From: RGIG3102 sp045633415
GTDB lineage: Bacteria > Bacillota > Clostridia > Oscillospirales > Ruminococcaceae
Assembly: GCA_045633415.1 (NCBI GenBank)
Contig: JAZQYH010000120.1
Span: forward strand, 1-64,000
Length of the DNA stretch: 64,000 bases
Reading direction: 5' to 3'
The position numbers and the translations under genes were made by a program. Shown here piece by piece: positions 48,781 through 57,344 of the stretch. The notes beneath the pieces are model-generated. The model saw nothing but the letters and a program-made list of their open reading frames with translations. It was not told where the DNA came from and did not search any database. How positions within the stretch are numbered: the stretch's first letter is position 1; the number at the start of each line of letters is the position of its first letter.

Positions 48781-50358
48781 TCATCTGGCGGCGGAGTTAT
48801 CAACGAAAAAACCCAGAAACAGAAAAATTGTCACATATACCACCACAAATATTCCACCACAGAAAAATGTTTTGAACACAGTAGGCACGGCATACAGCAC
48901 AAAATCTGCAAATATTCGCAAAAAAGTAAGCAACAGGTAGGACACAGCCACAGGTACAATCAGCTGTGGTATTACAGAAATACCCCTGCCGCTTTTTCTC
49001 ACTGCCACCACAGACAAAACAAACACCATACTGTGAAATACTGTCTGCGAAATAATACACCCCATAATATTGATTTTTGGCACTGAACACAGCCATCCAC
49101 TTAAAGTCACCTTTACACCACAGGAGACCAGCAGGATTTTCAGTATAACCCCTGATTTCTTTCTGGCGTGAAGAATGGAGTTCAGCGGAAAAGAAAAGGC
49201 TGACAATATGGCAACAGGCGCCATAAAACGAAGAAAATATGTAGCCAGAGTTATCTGGGCCCCTCTCTGCCCATACAGAGTCACCAGTACTTCTTCTGGA
49301 AAAAAGGTCACAAACAGGCTGACAGGCACCACCAAAAAGGCTGTGATTTTCATCAGCTGATTGGTCTGCCGCAGACTATCCCCCTTTTCTGAATACATAC
49401 TGCGTGTAATATAGGGCAAACCGGAAGAACCCACCGCTGACGACAGGGATGGTATCAGATTTACCACCGACAGACATAGCCCCTGATAAACACCAAACAG
49501 CCATATCGCCTTTTCATCTTCTGCAAAAAAGCTGATAAAGGGATACGCCGCCATAAGCTGACTGTCGGGAATATTTTTCACAATGGACAGGCATATAACA
49601 GTGTCAAAAAAATTGGCAAGGGACACCACAAGGGCAGACAGTGAAATAGGCACTGACATAGACAGCAAGGTGGCTGTCTTTATATCCACACTACTGTTTA
49701 AGGTGTGTGGATATTTTTTCCCGAAATCCCTTTTCATATACAGCCAGCACAGCATGCCGCACACACTTATGGTGCAAAAAGCCGCCAGCAGCTGTACATC
49801 ACCTGCATTGTTTTTTACCATCACTCCAGCAAGGTATACTGTGGTGATACCTATAACCAGCTTTGCACCGCTTTCAAGCAGGCTTGCCTTTGCAGTTACA
49901 GACATATTGAGACTGCCTTGGCTTATGCCTTTGTAAATTGCCTCAAAGGTGGCAAAAAATAGATTGGGGCACAGCAATACCACCCCTGTAAAAATCATAG
50001 GCGAATCCATATACTGGCTGTAAACAAAGCTTATTACCACCGCCACAGCTATCAACACCATAGACATAAAGCCATACACAGCAGATGCTTTTTTCTTTAT
50101 TGCTACATATATTTGCTCGTCCTGTGTTTTCTGCATAGCCACCAGTCTGGAAACAGTAGGTGTAATACCTGCAACAGCCAGTGAGAAAAATGGCATAAAA
50201 ATATTGAATGCCGCAGAATATTTGCCCATACCCTCTGCGCCTATCATTCTTGTAAGTGGTATGCGATAAGCAGCAGACAACAGCTTTACTGCTATACCAG
50301 ACACAGCCAGAAGGGCTGTACCTTTTACAAAAGTATCCTCTTTTTCTTTATATATCAT
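48781..50358 (-). CDS. SpoVB-like polysaccharide/lipid flippase (MOP superfamily)
   Basis: A 525-aa membrane protein with about 14 transmembrane helices, of the SpoVB/MurJ/Wzx group that flips lipid-linked sugars. The N terminus FVKGTALLAVSGIAVKLLSA and RIPLTRMIGAEGMGKYS are characteristic of the SpoVB branch. Its position at the head of mazG-hup-rqcP-yabP-yabQ-divIC supports the SpoVB assignment, but MurJ-type activity is possible. GCAGGG selects the ATG at 50358. Confidence 0.87.
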   Translation of the reverse strand: MIYKEKEDTFVKGTALLAVSGIAVKLLSAAYRIPLTRMIGAEGMGKYSAAFNIFMPFFSLAVAGITPTVSRLVAMQKTQDEQIYVAIKKKASAVYGFMSMVLIAVAVVISFVYSQYMDSPMIFTGVVLLCPNLFFATFEAIYKGISQGSLNMSVTAKASLLESGAKLVIGITTVYLAGVMVKNNAGDVQLLAAFCTISVCGMLCWLYMKRDFGKKYPHTLNSSVDIKTATLLSMSVPISLSALVVSLANFFDTVICLSIVKNIPDSQLMAAYPFISFFAEDEKAIWLFGVYQGLCLSVVNLIPSLSSAVGSSGLPYITRSMYSEKGDSLRQTNQLMKITAFLVVPVSLFVTFFPEEVLVTLYGQRGAQITLATYFLRFMAPVAILSAFSFPLNSILHARKKSGVILKILLVSCGVKVTLSGWLCSVPKINIMGCIISQTVFHSMVFVLSVVAVRKSGRGISVIPQLIVPVAVSYLLLTFLRIFADFVLYAVPTVFKTFFCGGIFVVVYVTIFLFLGFFVDNSAAR

Positions 50359-50617
50359 ATAAACCCTGCTTTGTTTTTTGTAAAAGTATATGCTTGCCAT
50401 CACCACAAATTACACTGTCTGCCTGCAAAATCCGGCATTTTTATATACAATTTGTATTAATTTTTCATTATTCTACAAACAGTTTATATTTTATTGCAGT
50501 TTAAAGTGTGTTTTCAGTAAAATCTGTGACCTTATTTTTGTATTATGTACACATAGATTAATTATTTTTTATCAGTTATAATATATTTAATTGAAACGTT
50601 ATATGGAGGACATATAT

Positions 50618-51589
50618 ATGAAATTTATCGATATGCATTGCGACACTCTTATGCCTTTTGTAAGAGGTGGCGACTACAACCTGTTTTGCAACAATGGTCA
50701 GGTTGACTTTCAGAAAATGAAAAAAGGTAATGCACTGGCACAGTTTTTTGCAGTATTCTTCCCAAAAATGGAAATGTTTGCAAAGCAGGGCATTGAAATG
50801 AACGACGAGCTTTATTTCAAACTGCTGACAGACGGTTTCTACAGAGACATCGAAAAACACAGCGACATCATCGCTTTTGCAGGCAACGCCGCTGACATTG
50901 AAAAGAACGAAAAAGACGGCAAAATGAGCGCTGTACTCACTATTGAAGACGGTAGATTCATCAATGGCGATATGAACAAAATCAAAGAAGTGTACGACAA
51001 AGGTGTAAGAGCAATTTCTCTCACATGGAACTATGAAAACTGTTTTGGCTGGCCAAACAGCCTTGACAAAGAAATCATGAACAAAGGTCTGAAAGAATTC
51101 GGCATTGAAGCAATTCAGTACATGAACGACCTTGGCATTATCATCGACGTATCCCACCTGTCTGATGGTGGCTTCTACGATGTGGCTAAATACACCAAAA
51201 AACCATTTGTTGCAACACACTCCAACGCAAGAATGGCTTCTCCACACCAGAGAAACCTGACAGACGATATGATTAAGGTGCTGGCAGAAAAAGGCGGTGT
51301 AACAGGTCTGAACTTTGCACCACAGTTTATGGACCTTGACGTAAACGCTACACACACTCCTGTAAGCAACATCATCCGCAATGCAAAACATATTGTAAAT
51401 GTAGGCGGTATTGATGTACTGGGTCTTGGCACTGACTTTGACGGTATCGGCGGCACACAGGAAATCGCTGATTCTTCCATGTTGCCACAGCTGTGGGATG
51501 CATTTGCAAAAGCTGGCTTCCACGAAAGCGAAATCGAAAAAATCGCATACGGCAACGTAATGAGAGTAATCAAAGAAAGCATGAAATAA
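50618..51589 (+). CDS. Membrane dipeptidase (peptidase family M19)
   Basis: A 323-aa zinc dipeptidase of the renal-dipeptidase family that cleaves dipeptides, often with D-residues. Metal ligands: His7 and Asp9 (MHCDT), Glu in LTIEDGRF, His in VSHLSD and THSNAR; GTDFDGIGG closes the barrel. No signal peptide is present, so it is cytosolic. GGAGG lies 7 nt before the ATG at 50618; the earlier in-frame ATGs lie upstream of or within the ribosome binding site. Confidence 0.94.
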   Translation: MKFIDMHCDTLMPFVRGGDYNLFCNNGQVDFQKMKKGNALAQFFAVFFPKMEMFAKQGIEMNDELYFKLLTDGFYRDIEKHSDIIAFAGNAADIEKNEKDGKMSAVLTIEDGRFINGDMNKIKEVYDKGVRAISLTWNYENCFGWPNSLDKEIMNKGLKEFGIEAIQYMNDLGIIIDVSHLSDGGFYDVAKYTKKPFVATHSNARMASPHQRNLTDDMIKVLAEKGGVTGLNFAPQFMDLDVNATHTPVSNIIRNAKHIVNVGGIDVLGLGTDFDGIGGTQEIADSSMLPQLWDAFAKAGFHESEIEKIAYGNVMRVIKESMK

Positions 51590-51605
51590 TTTATAATTGT
51601 ATAGT

Positions 51606-51634
51606 AAAACGGCAGGTCATCCTGCCGTTTTTTA
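51606..51634 (+). terminator. Dipeptidase terminator
   Basis: AAAACGGCAGG (51606-51616) pairs with CCTGCCGTTTT (51621-51631), followed by a T-run. Confidence 0.93.
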
Positions 51635-51661
51635 TGTTAAAATTCAAAAAATTAATGATAA

Positions 51662-51898
51662 ACATTAATTTTTCTATCGACATCTGCATTTTTCGTGGTA
51701 TGTATTGTCGGCAGTGTCCTGACTGTTATGGTGCCCAAAGACAGCATCACAATTACTACAGAGCACGAAACTGTTATCGTAATGGATATGACAAACACCA
51801 TATTGCCAAGATTGGTAGGTATTGAAGAAGATGACGCAGGCATTTTTGAGCTGAACGGTATAAAATACAACCAGTTTGAAGTAAAAAAACAGCCTTGA
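51662..51898 (+). pseudogene. Remnant of a small membrane protein
   Basis: An open stretch bounded upstream by a stop at 51659. It encodes a hydrophobic helix (LIFLSTSAFFVVCIVGSV) and then about 50 polar residues, ending at 51898. No ATG or ribosome binding site lies before the membrane segment, and the only start codon is a GTG inside it. I take it as a 5'-truncated gene of unknown family. Confidence 0.5.
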
Positions 51899-51940
51899 AA
51901 AGCAAACAGCCACAGCTAAATCCACCCCTTACACTTATTC

Positions 51941-52072
51941 CCTCAACAAAAGGTAAGCGCCATAAGATTTTCCACATTGGAAGCTATCTGTGATGTGCTG
52001 GACTGCCAGCCCGGTGATATACTGGAATTTCGCAGAGATTCATCACCAGATGAAATAACAGTGGAAGAATAA
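51941..52072 (+). pseudogene. C-terminal remnant of an XRE-family (Cro/CI-type) regulator
   Basis: The frame ending at 52072 reads RFSTLEAICDVLDCQPGDI then LEFRRDSSPDE. This is the typical end of small YozG-like helix-turn-helix regulators (STLxxICxxLDCQPGDILE). The upstream DNA (51899-51964) switches frames and has stops, and no start codon or N-terminal helix-turn-helix survives. Together with the preceding fragment it marks a decayed locus. Confidence 0.7.
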
Positions 52073-52087
52073 AAATCCCACAACAAA

Positions 52088-52121
52088 ACGCCTCCCTTGT
52101 GTAAGGGAGGCGTACTTTTTT
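52088..52121. terminator. Terminator between the regulator remnant and the convergent gene
   Basis: ACGCCTCCCTT (52088-52098) pairs with AAGGGAGGCGT (52103-52113), followed after two bases by six T on the plus strand; it may also act on the minus strand. Confidence 0.87.
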
Positions 52122-52136
52122 CTGTATTTACTTTTA

Positions 52137-52655
52137 TCAGTCTTTGATATTGCCTTCCAGCGGACTGCTGATTTGCCAGCTGATAATTTTTGCGCCCACT
52201 ACATCAGACAAATCCTGCTTGTAATGTGTAGTACCTGTTGAATCATCCACAAAGAAGATGTATGGTGTAGCAAATTCAATGCTGGCATCAGGTGCGCCCA
52301 TATAATACTCTGCATTCAATGGCACCTGAATGTATAAGCTAGGGTGGTTTGCTTCGTCCAGATAGTAGCGTCCGTACTGCTCGTTATTTGTTATATAACA
52401 GCTCCAGTCACGTGAGTTGCCGCCTTCCAGCGAGAAGGAAATACCTTCATAATCACACACCACTGCTTCTTTCACAGTAAACTGCTGGTCGTTGTATTCA
52501 TACACCAGCTCAAAAGGGAATTCACCGTGTTTTGTTTTTGGTTTGCCAGGTCTGTCAAAAAGTGCTTCCCCCAGAATGCCACCAGTGATATACTGTAAAA
52601 ACGCAAAAACAAGACCTGCAAGCACCAGAATTGCTATTAAAATCTTTTTCTTCAC
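52137..52655 (-). CDS. Hypothetical exported protein
   Basis: A 172-aa protein with one N-terminal hydrophobic helix (5-24) that may be a signal anchor, then a beta-rich, Tyr/Asp-rich extracytoplasmic domain. I do not recognise a family. The start is GTG, 7 nt after AGGAG. It follows the flavoprotein gene by 24 bp in the same operon. Confidence 0.7.
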   Translation of the reverse strand: MKKKILIAILVLAGLVFAFLQYITGGILGEALFDRPGKPKTKHGEFPFELVYEYNDQQFTVKEAVVCDYEGISFSLEGGNSRDWSCYITNNEQYGRYYLDEANHPSLYIQVPLNAEYYMGAPDASIEFATPYIFFVDDSTGTTHYKQDLSDVVGAKIISWQISSPLEGNIKD

Positions 52656-52679
52656 ACTTATACTCCTTTGGAGATTATT

Positions 52680-53336
52680 TTACTCTTCCCAGGTACCAGA
52701 AACCATTTTGGAACCAAGCGCATAAGCCTTTGCCTTTTCCATTGGGAATACTGTCTTGCGGCGGTTTTCCACTGCCTCTGGGTCAAAGTATGTCCAGCCG
52801 TATTTGGAATAGTCGTTTACCTGTTTTGTCTGTCCGCTGATAAGGAATTTAACAGGACCGATAAATCTTTCCAGACGTTTTTTATAGCCAGCCAGCATAT
52901 TTGTATAGCCGTTTGCGTCGTACAAATCTTCTGCCACGTTACTTGTCATAATAAACAGCACAGGGATATTCTGTTCTCTATAGCCGCCTACCTCGTGCTT
53001 GTATGTAAGATGCTGGAAAATCAGTCTTTCAAACAATGCACGGAAACCTGCAGAAACTTCACCCAGATAGTTTGGTGTGCCGATAATCAGACCGTCTGCT
53101 GTACTGATATCTTCCAGAATTTCAGTCAGCCCGTCCTTGCACACGCACTTGCCCTGATTTGGCTCCAGCATACAGCCAAAACAGGATACACAGCCTGTGA
53201 ATTTTTCCTGTCTGTACAAGTCGTAATATTTTACCTGTGCATTTTCCTTTTTTGCACCCAATGCAGCCTGTTCCACCAGCTGTGCTGTGTTCCAGTTAGC
53301 ACGTGGGCTTGCGTTAATAGCCACTATCTTTTTCAT
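52680..53336 (-). CDS. NADPH-dependent FMN reductase/iron-sulfur flavoprotein-like
   Basis: A flavodoxin-fold protein of 218 aa: the FMN phosphate loop is NASPRANWNTAQLV and the second is TPNYLGEVSAGFRALFERL. It has the compact cysteine set CVSCFGC, then GKCVC about eight residues later. This resembles the cluster-binding CxxCxxC(x4-7)C of iron-sulfur flavoproteins, with a slightly longer last gap. AAGGAG precedes the ATG. Likely an electron-transfer protein; partner unknown. Confidence 0.85.
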   Translation of the reverse strand: MKKIVAINASPRANWNTAQLVEQAALGAKKENAQVKYYDLYRQEKFTGCVSCFGCMLEPNQGKCVCKDGLTEILEDISTADGLIIGTPNYLGEVSAGFRALFERLIFQHLTYKHEVGGYREQNIPVLFIMTSNVAEDLYDANGYTNMLAGYKKRLERFIGPVKFLISGQTKQVNDYSKYGWTYFDPEAVENRRKTVFPMEKAKAYALGSKMVSGTWEE

Positions 53337-53356
53337 AACAACGCTCCTTATATCTG

Positions 53357-54472
53357 TTATTCAATTGGAATTTCCATATACCCTGCGGAAATATCAAATC
53401 CTTCAAAGTCATAAAGTGTAAACATAAGATTTACTACCTCTGAATCATCAAACTCTGCACCGTCTATTGTGAAAGTTACATCACCGTTGTACATAATATA
53501 GTCAGGATTATATGCCTCTACTGTTTCTTCATAAACAACCCTGCTCATGTCTTCTGAAAGTACCTGTGCCACCACATAACTATCTTCAAAGGCATTATAT
53601 GCTGAATAATAAACTTTCAATTCTGTGATTTCGTTGCGTTTCAGTGTGTGTTTGTCCCGTTCTTCGATTTCCACATATGTGTACTCTGCATCCTGCATAT
53701 ACTCATCATCGTCATATTCAGGTAGTACATCCTCTGTATATTGGTTATCTGCCGCAGGTTCATCAAGATATATATCAGAAGGCTGTTTGTCGTAATCTTC
53801 GCCGTAAAATTTCTGGTCTTCACTGCCGAATATAAACCACTGTGTATCGCTGTCTAATATGTCCCGTATTGGTGTGTCGTCAGGTATTGTTCCTGTGCCA
53901 TCATCAACCCGTTTGGCATTTTTAGCATTGTAGAAAAACAGTGCGATGCCATCATACCATTCAGGCATACAGATTGACAGTTCGTATTCTGTTACAAACA
54001 CACGGTTATCCCAACCCTGACTGTCAAAATAGTCGGAAAGCACTGTAATTTCGCCTGTTTTGCCGTCAATTTCCACTGTCCAGTCATCAGAACCTCCCAT
54101 CAAACCATCGCCGCCCTGATCAAAATCAGCATACAGAACACGGCTTTGCATACCATACTGATATGCATTATCATCGTTATACACAAGTTTTGCCTTTACT
54201 GTTTTATTTACATAGCCTTCAATATCAGCTGGTGTAACTGTATAATCAGTAATTGTAACAAACCCTGTTGTCTCTTCATTTTCATCCTGGAAACAAAGTG
54301 TTTTGTATGGGTATGTTACCCCCACCTCCATAGGCTGATTTTTCACGCCAAATGGATATTCAAGTTTATTGGTGTCTTTTCCGCCATCGCCAGCTGTGCC
54401 TGTATCACCGCCACAGGCAGTCATTGAAAAAACAAGAACTACTGCTAAAAACAAACTGATAATCTTTTTCAT
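53357..54472 (-). CDS. Lipoprotein of unknown function
   Basis: A 371-aa secreted lipoprotein: signal peptide ending FSMTAC with the lipid-acceptor Cys20, a short Gly/Asp linker, then an Asp/Tyr/Glu-rich domain with two regions of similar beta character (about 45-200 and 250-371). No catalytic motif is recognised. AAGGAG favours the ATG at 54472. It starts a three-gene unit with the flavoprotein and the 172-aa protein. Confidence 0.8.
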   Translation of the reverse strand: MKKIISLFLAVVLVFSMTACGGDTGTAGDGGKDTNKLEYPFGVKNQPMEVGVTYPYKTLCFQDENEETTGFVTITDYTVTPADIEGYVNKTVKAKLVYNDDNAYQYGMQSRVLYADFDQGGDGLMGGSDDWTVEIDGKTGEITVLSDYFDSQGWDNRVFVTEYELSICMPEWYDGIALFFYNAKNAKRVDDGTGTIPDDTPIRDILDSDTQWFIFGSEDQKFYGEDYDKQPSDIYLDEPAADNQYTEDVLPEYDDDEYMQDAEYTYVEIEERDKHTLKRNEITELKVYYSAYNAFEDSYVVAQVLSEDMSRVVYEETVEAYNPDYIMYNGDVTFTIDGAEFDDSEVVNLMFTLYDFEGFDISAGYMEIPIE

Positions 54473-54506
54473 AGTTATTAGCACTCCTTCATATTTATTT
54501 GATTTA

Positions 54507-54535
54507 ATTATAAAACCAAAGCAAAATGATTTCAA
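54507..54535 (-). promoter_or_regulatory. Promoter of the lipoprotein operon
   Basis: On the minus strand TTGAAA (54530-54535), 17 nt and a perfect TATAAT (54507-54512). Confidence 0.75.
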
Positions 54536-54590
54536 TATAATATACGTTTTTAACATAGAGTAACTTTACAAACATCAGTTTTGTCCGCAA

Positions 54591-54628
54591 TAAAAATACA
54601 CCCCGCCAGCATTGTGCTGTGGGGTGTA
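54591..54628 (-). terminator. ATP synthase operon terminator
   Basis: TACACCCC (54597-54604) pairs with GGGGTGTA (54621-54628), with an inner AGCA/TGCT helix and a T-run on the minus strand. Confidence 0.88.
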
Positions 54629-54632
54629 CATT

Positions 54633-55034
54633 TTAATTTTCAGTTTTAACCTGTGTGCGTACAAGTTCACGTTTTACTTTCAGCTTTGCATGCTCGATAT
54701 CTCTTGCATCCTTTGCCTCTGCCAATTCTTTTTTATGAATTTCCAGCTGTCTTGCTGCACGGTCAAGGTCGATGTCTTCTTTCCATTCAAAAGTGGAGGT
54801 CAGCACCTGTACATTGTTTTTTTCCACGTTCAGCAGACCACGGTTGCACACTGCTGTACGTTTTTCACCGTTGATTACAACAGTGCATTTGCCGATATCA
54901 AGGGCAGTAACCATATTGGAGTGGTTTGGCCAGATGGAAGCATCACCTGTTACAGTGCGCAGTGTGATAGCCTCGGCTTCACCTTCGTAATGAACACCAA
55001 ATGGTGAAAAGATTTTAAGGTTGAATGTTGCCAT
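54633..55034 (-). CDS. atpC: F-type ATP synthase epsilon subunit
   Basis: Central-stalk regulatory subunit, 133 aa, with an N-terminal beta-sandwich (FSPFGVHYEGEAEAITLRT) and two C-terminal helices that can inhibit hydrolysis. The ribosome binding site GGGGGA spans the atpD stop, 3 nt away. Confidence 0.96.
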   Translation of the reverse strand: MATFNLKIFSPFGVHYEGEAEAITLRTVTGDASIWPNHSNMVTALDIGKCTVVINGEKRTAVCNRGLLNVEKNNVQVLTSTFEWKEDIDLDRAARQLEIHKKELAEAKDARDIEHAKLKVKRELVRTQVKTEN

Positions 55035-55037
55035 TAA

Positions 55038-56435
55038 CTATTCCCCCTTTTTAGCTCTTTCAATTACATCCTCAATAGTGCCTGCGAAAAGGAATGCTGA
55101 TTCTGGCAGGTCGTCATGTTTGCCTTCCAGAATTTCCTTGAATGAACGGATAGTGTCAGCCAGCGGTACATATTTACCCTGCATACCTGTAAACTGTTCA
55201 GCAACAGAGAATGGCTGGGAAAGGAAACGCTGGATTTTTCTTGCACGGTTAACGATAACTTTGTCTTCTTCAGAAAGTTCGTCCATACCCATGATAGCGA
55301 TGATATCCTGCAGTTCTTTATATCTCTGCAGCATGTTCTGTACACCACGTGCAACGTTGTAGTGTTCTTCGCCTACGATTGCAGGTGTGAGAACACGGGA
55401 TGTGGAGTCCAGTGGGTCAACCGCTGGGTAAAGACCAAGGGAAGCAATGCTTCTGGACAGAGTTGTTGTAGCGTCCAGATGAGCAAATGTTGTAGCTGGT
55501 GCAGGGTCAGTAAGGTCATCGGCAGGCACGTAAACAGCCTGAATGGATGTGATGGAACCTTTCTTTGTAGATGTGATTCTTTCCTGCAGAGCGCCCATTT
55601 CTGTAGCAAGTGTTGGCTGGTAACCTACAGCTGAAGGCATACGGCCCAGCAGAGCGGAAACTTCACTACCTGCCTGTGTGAAACGGAAAATATTGTCGAT
55701 AAACAGCAGAACGTCCTGATTTTCTTCATCACGGAAGTATTCAGCCATTGTAAGACCAGACAGGGCAACTCTCATACGTGCTCCAGGTGGTTCGTTCATC
55801 TGGCCGTAAACGAGAGCAGTTTTTGCGATAACGCCACTGTCAATCATTTCGTTATAAAGGTCGTTACCTTCACGTGTTCTTTCGCCAACGCCTGCGAATA
55901 CGGAGATACCGCCGTGTTCGTTGGCAACGTTGGAAATAAGTTCCTGAATAAGAACTGTTTTACCTACGCCAGCACCACCGAACAGACCGATTTTACCACC
56001 CTTTGTATATGGGCAGATAAGGTCGATAACTTTGATACCTGTTTCCAGGATTTCAGCAGATGTAGCCTGTTCTTCGTATGATGGTGCCTTTGTATGGATA
56101 GGCATTCTTTTTTCTGTCTGTGGCTGTGGTTTGTTGTCTACAGCTTCGCCCAGAACGTTGAAAATTCTGCCCAGAGTTTCCTGACCAACAGGAACTGTGA
56201 TTGTGCTGCCTGTGTCCACAGCTTTTGCGCCACGAACAAGGCCGTCTGTTGATGCCATGGCAATACATCTTACCACGTCATCACCCAGATGCTGGGCAAC
56301 TTCAACAACCAGTTTTTTATCGCCGTTTTCTACTTCAATAGCATTAAGCAAGGCAGGCAGATGACCATCTTCAAAACGAACGTCGATAACGGCACCCATA
56401 ACCTGAATAACCTTGCCTGTATTTGACTGGCTCAT
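55038..56435 (-). CDS. atpD: F-type ATP synthase beta subunit
   Basis: Catalytic subunit of F1, 465 aa. The Walker A loop GGAGVGKT is at 153-160, the catalytic Glu lies in GERTREGNDLY, and the DELSEEDK segment is near the C terminus. AAAGGAGA precedes the ATG. Confidence 0.98.
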   Translation of the reverse strand: MSQSNTGKVIQVMGAVIDVRFEDGHLPALLNAIEVENGDKKLVVEVAQHLGDDVVRCIAMASTDGLVRGAKAVDTGSTITVPVGQETLGRIFNVLGEAVDNKPQPQTEKRMPIHTKAPSYEEQATSAEILETGIKVIDLICPYTKGGKIGLFGGAGVGKTVLIQELISNVANEHGGISVFAGVGERTREGNDLYNEMIDSGVIAKTALVYGQMNEPPGARMRVALSGLTMAEYFRDEENQDVLLFIDNIFRFTQAGSEVSALLGRMPSAVGYQPTLATEMGALQERITSTKKGSITSIQAVYVPADDLTDPAPATTFAHLDATTTLSRSIASLGLYPAVDPLDSTSRVLTPAIVGEEHYNVARGVQNMLQRYKELQDIIAIMGMDELSEEDKVIVNRARKIQRFLSQPFSVAEQFTGMQGKYVPLADTIRSFKEILEGKHDDLPESAFLFAGTIEDVIERAKKGE

Positions 56436-56471
56436 TTATTTTCTCCTTTGTAGATTTTTTATTGGATATTA

Positions 56472-57323
56472 TCAGCTTTCACCGGCACCGGCAACAATTT
56501 CAGTAATTTCCTGAGTGATTGCAGCCTGACGGGCACGGTTGTATTGCAGGGACAAATCACTTACCATTTCCTGTGCATTTTTGGATGCAGAGTCCATGGC
56601 TGTGCGGCGTGCAGCAAGTTCGCTGGCAAAGCTTTCTGTTACTGCGCCGTAAACAAGACCTGTGATAAACTGTGGTACAAGAATGTGGAACAGTTCTTCT
56701 GGGTCTGGTTCATATTCTGTGATTGTGTCTCGCTGATATTTGGTGGAATCCATATTTGTCAATGGAAGAATCTGGATAATTTCCGGACTCTGTGACAACA
56801 TTGAAATAAATGTTGTATAGCAGATGAAAACTTCATCAATTTCGCATTCTTCAAACAGATATGTCAGTCTTTCACCGATTTCTGTACAGTCGTTTGATGT
56901 GAAGTCCTCCACATGATTGAATTCCTCAGTTATAATTTCAATGTTTCTTCTTTTGCAAAATTCAACTGCTTTTTTCCCCACAGGGATTACCACTGCATTT
57001 TTATCTTTTGAGTGGGCAGTGAACAGTTTGAACATGTTGTTGTTGTAACCACCTGCCAGGCCTCTGTCACCTGCAATCAGCACATAGGCTGATTTTTTAA
57101 CAGGTCTTGTCTGTACAAATGGGGAAGAAAAGTCAACAGTGTAAGCCGCCAGCTTTGAAAGGTTGCCATAAAGTGACAAAAAGTACGGTCTGGCACCCTC
57201 CATCCTGTCGCGGGCTTTTTTCAGTTTGGAAGAAGCAACAAGTTCCATGGCTTTTGTAATCTGCATAGTGCTTTCAACACTTTTAATACGCAGTTTAATG
57301 TCTTTCATTGAACCGCCTGCCAT
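56472..57323 (-). CDS. atpG: F-type ATP synthase gamma subunit
   Basis: Rotor shaft of the central stalk, 283 aa, with paired long helices at both ends (IKSVESTMQITKAMELVASS and RRTAMDSASKNA). AAGGAAGGTG lies before the ATG at 57323. Confidence 0.97.
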   Translation of the reverse strand: MAGGSMKDIKLRIKSVESTMQITKAMELVASSKLKKARDRMEGARPYFLSLYGNLSKLAAYTVDFSSPFVQTRPVKKSAYVLIAGDRGLAGGYNNNMFKLFTAHSKDKNAVVIPVGKKAVEFCKRRNIEIITEEFNHVEDFTSNDCTEIGERLTYLFEECEIDEVFICYTTFISMLSQSPEIIQILPLTNMDSTKYQRDTITEYEPDPEELFHILVPQFITGLVYGAVTESFASELAARRTAMDSASKNAQEMVSDLSLQYNRARQAAITQEITEIVAGAGES

Positions 57324-57344
57324 AGTATCACACCTTCCTTTCTG

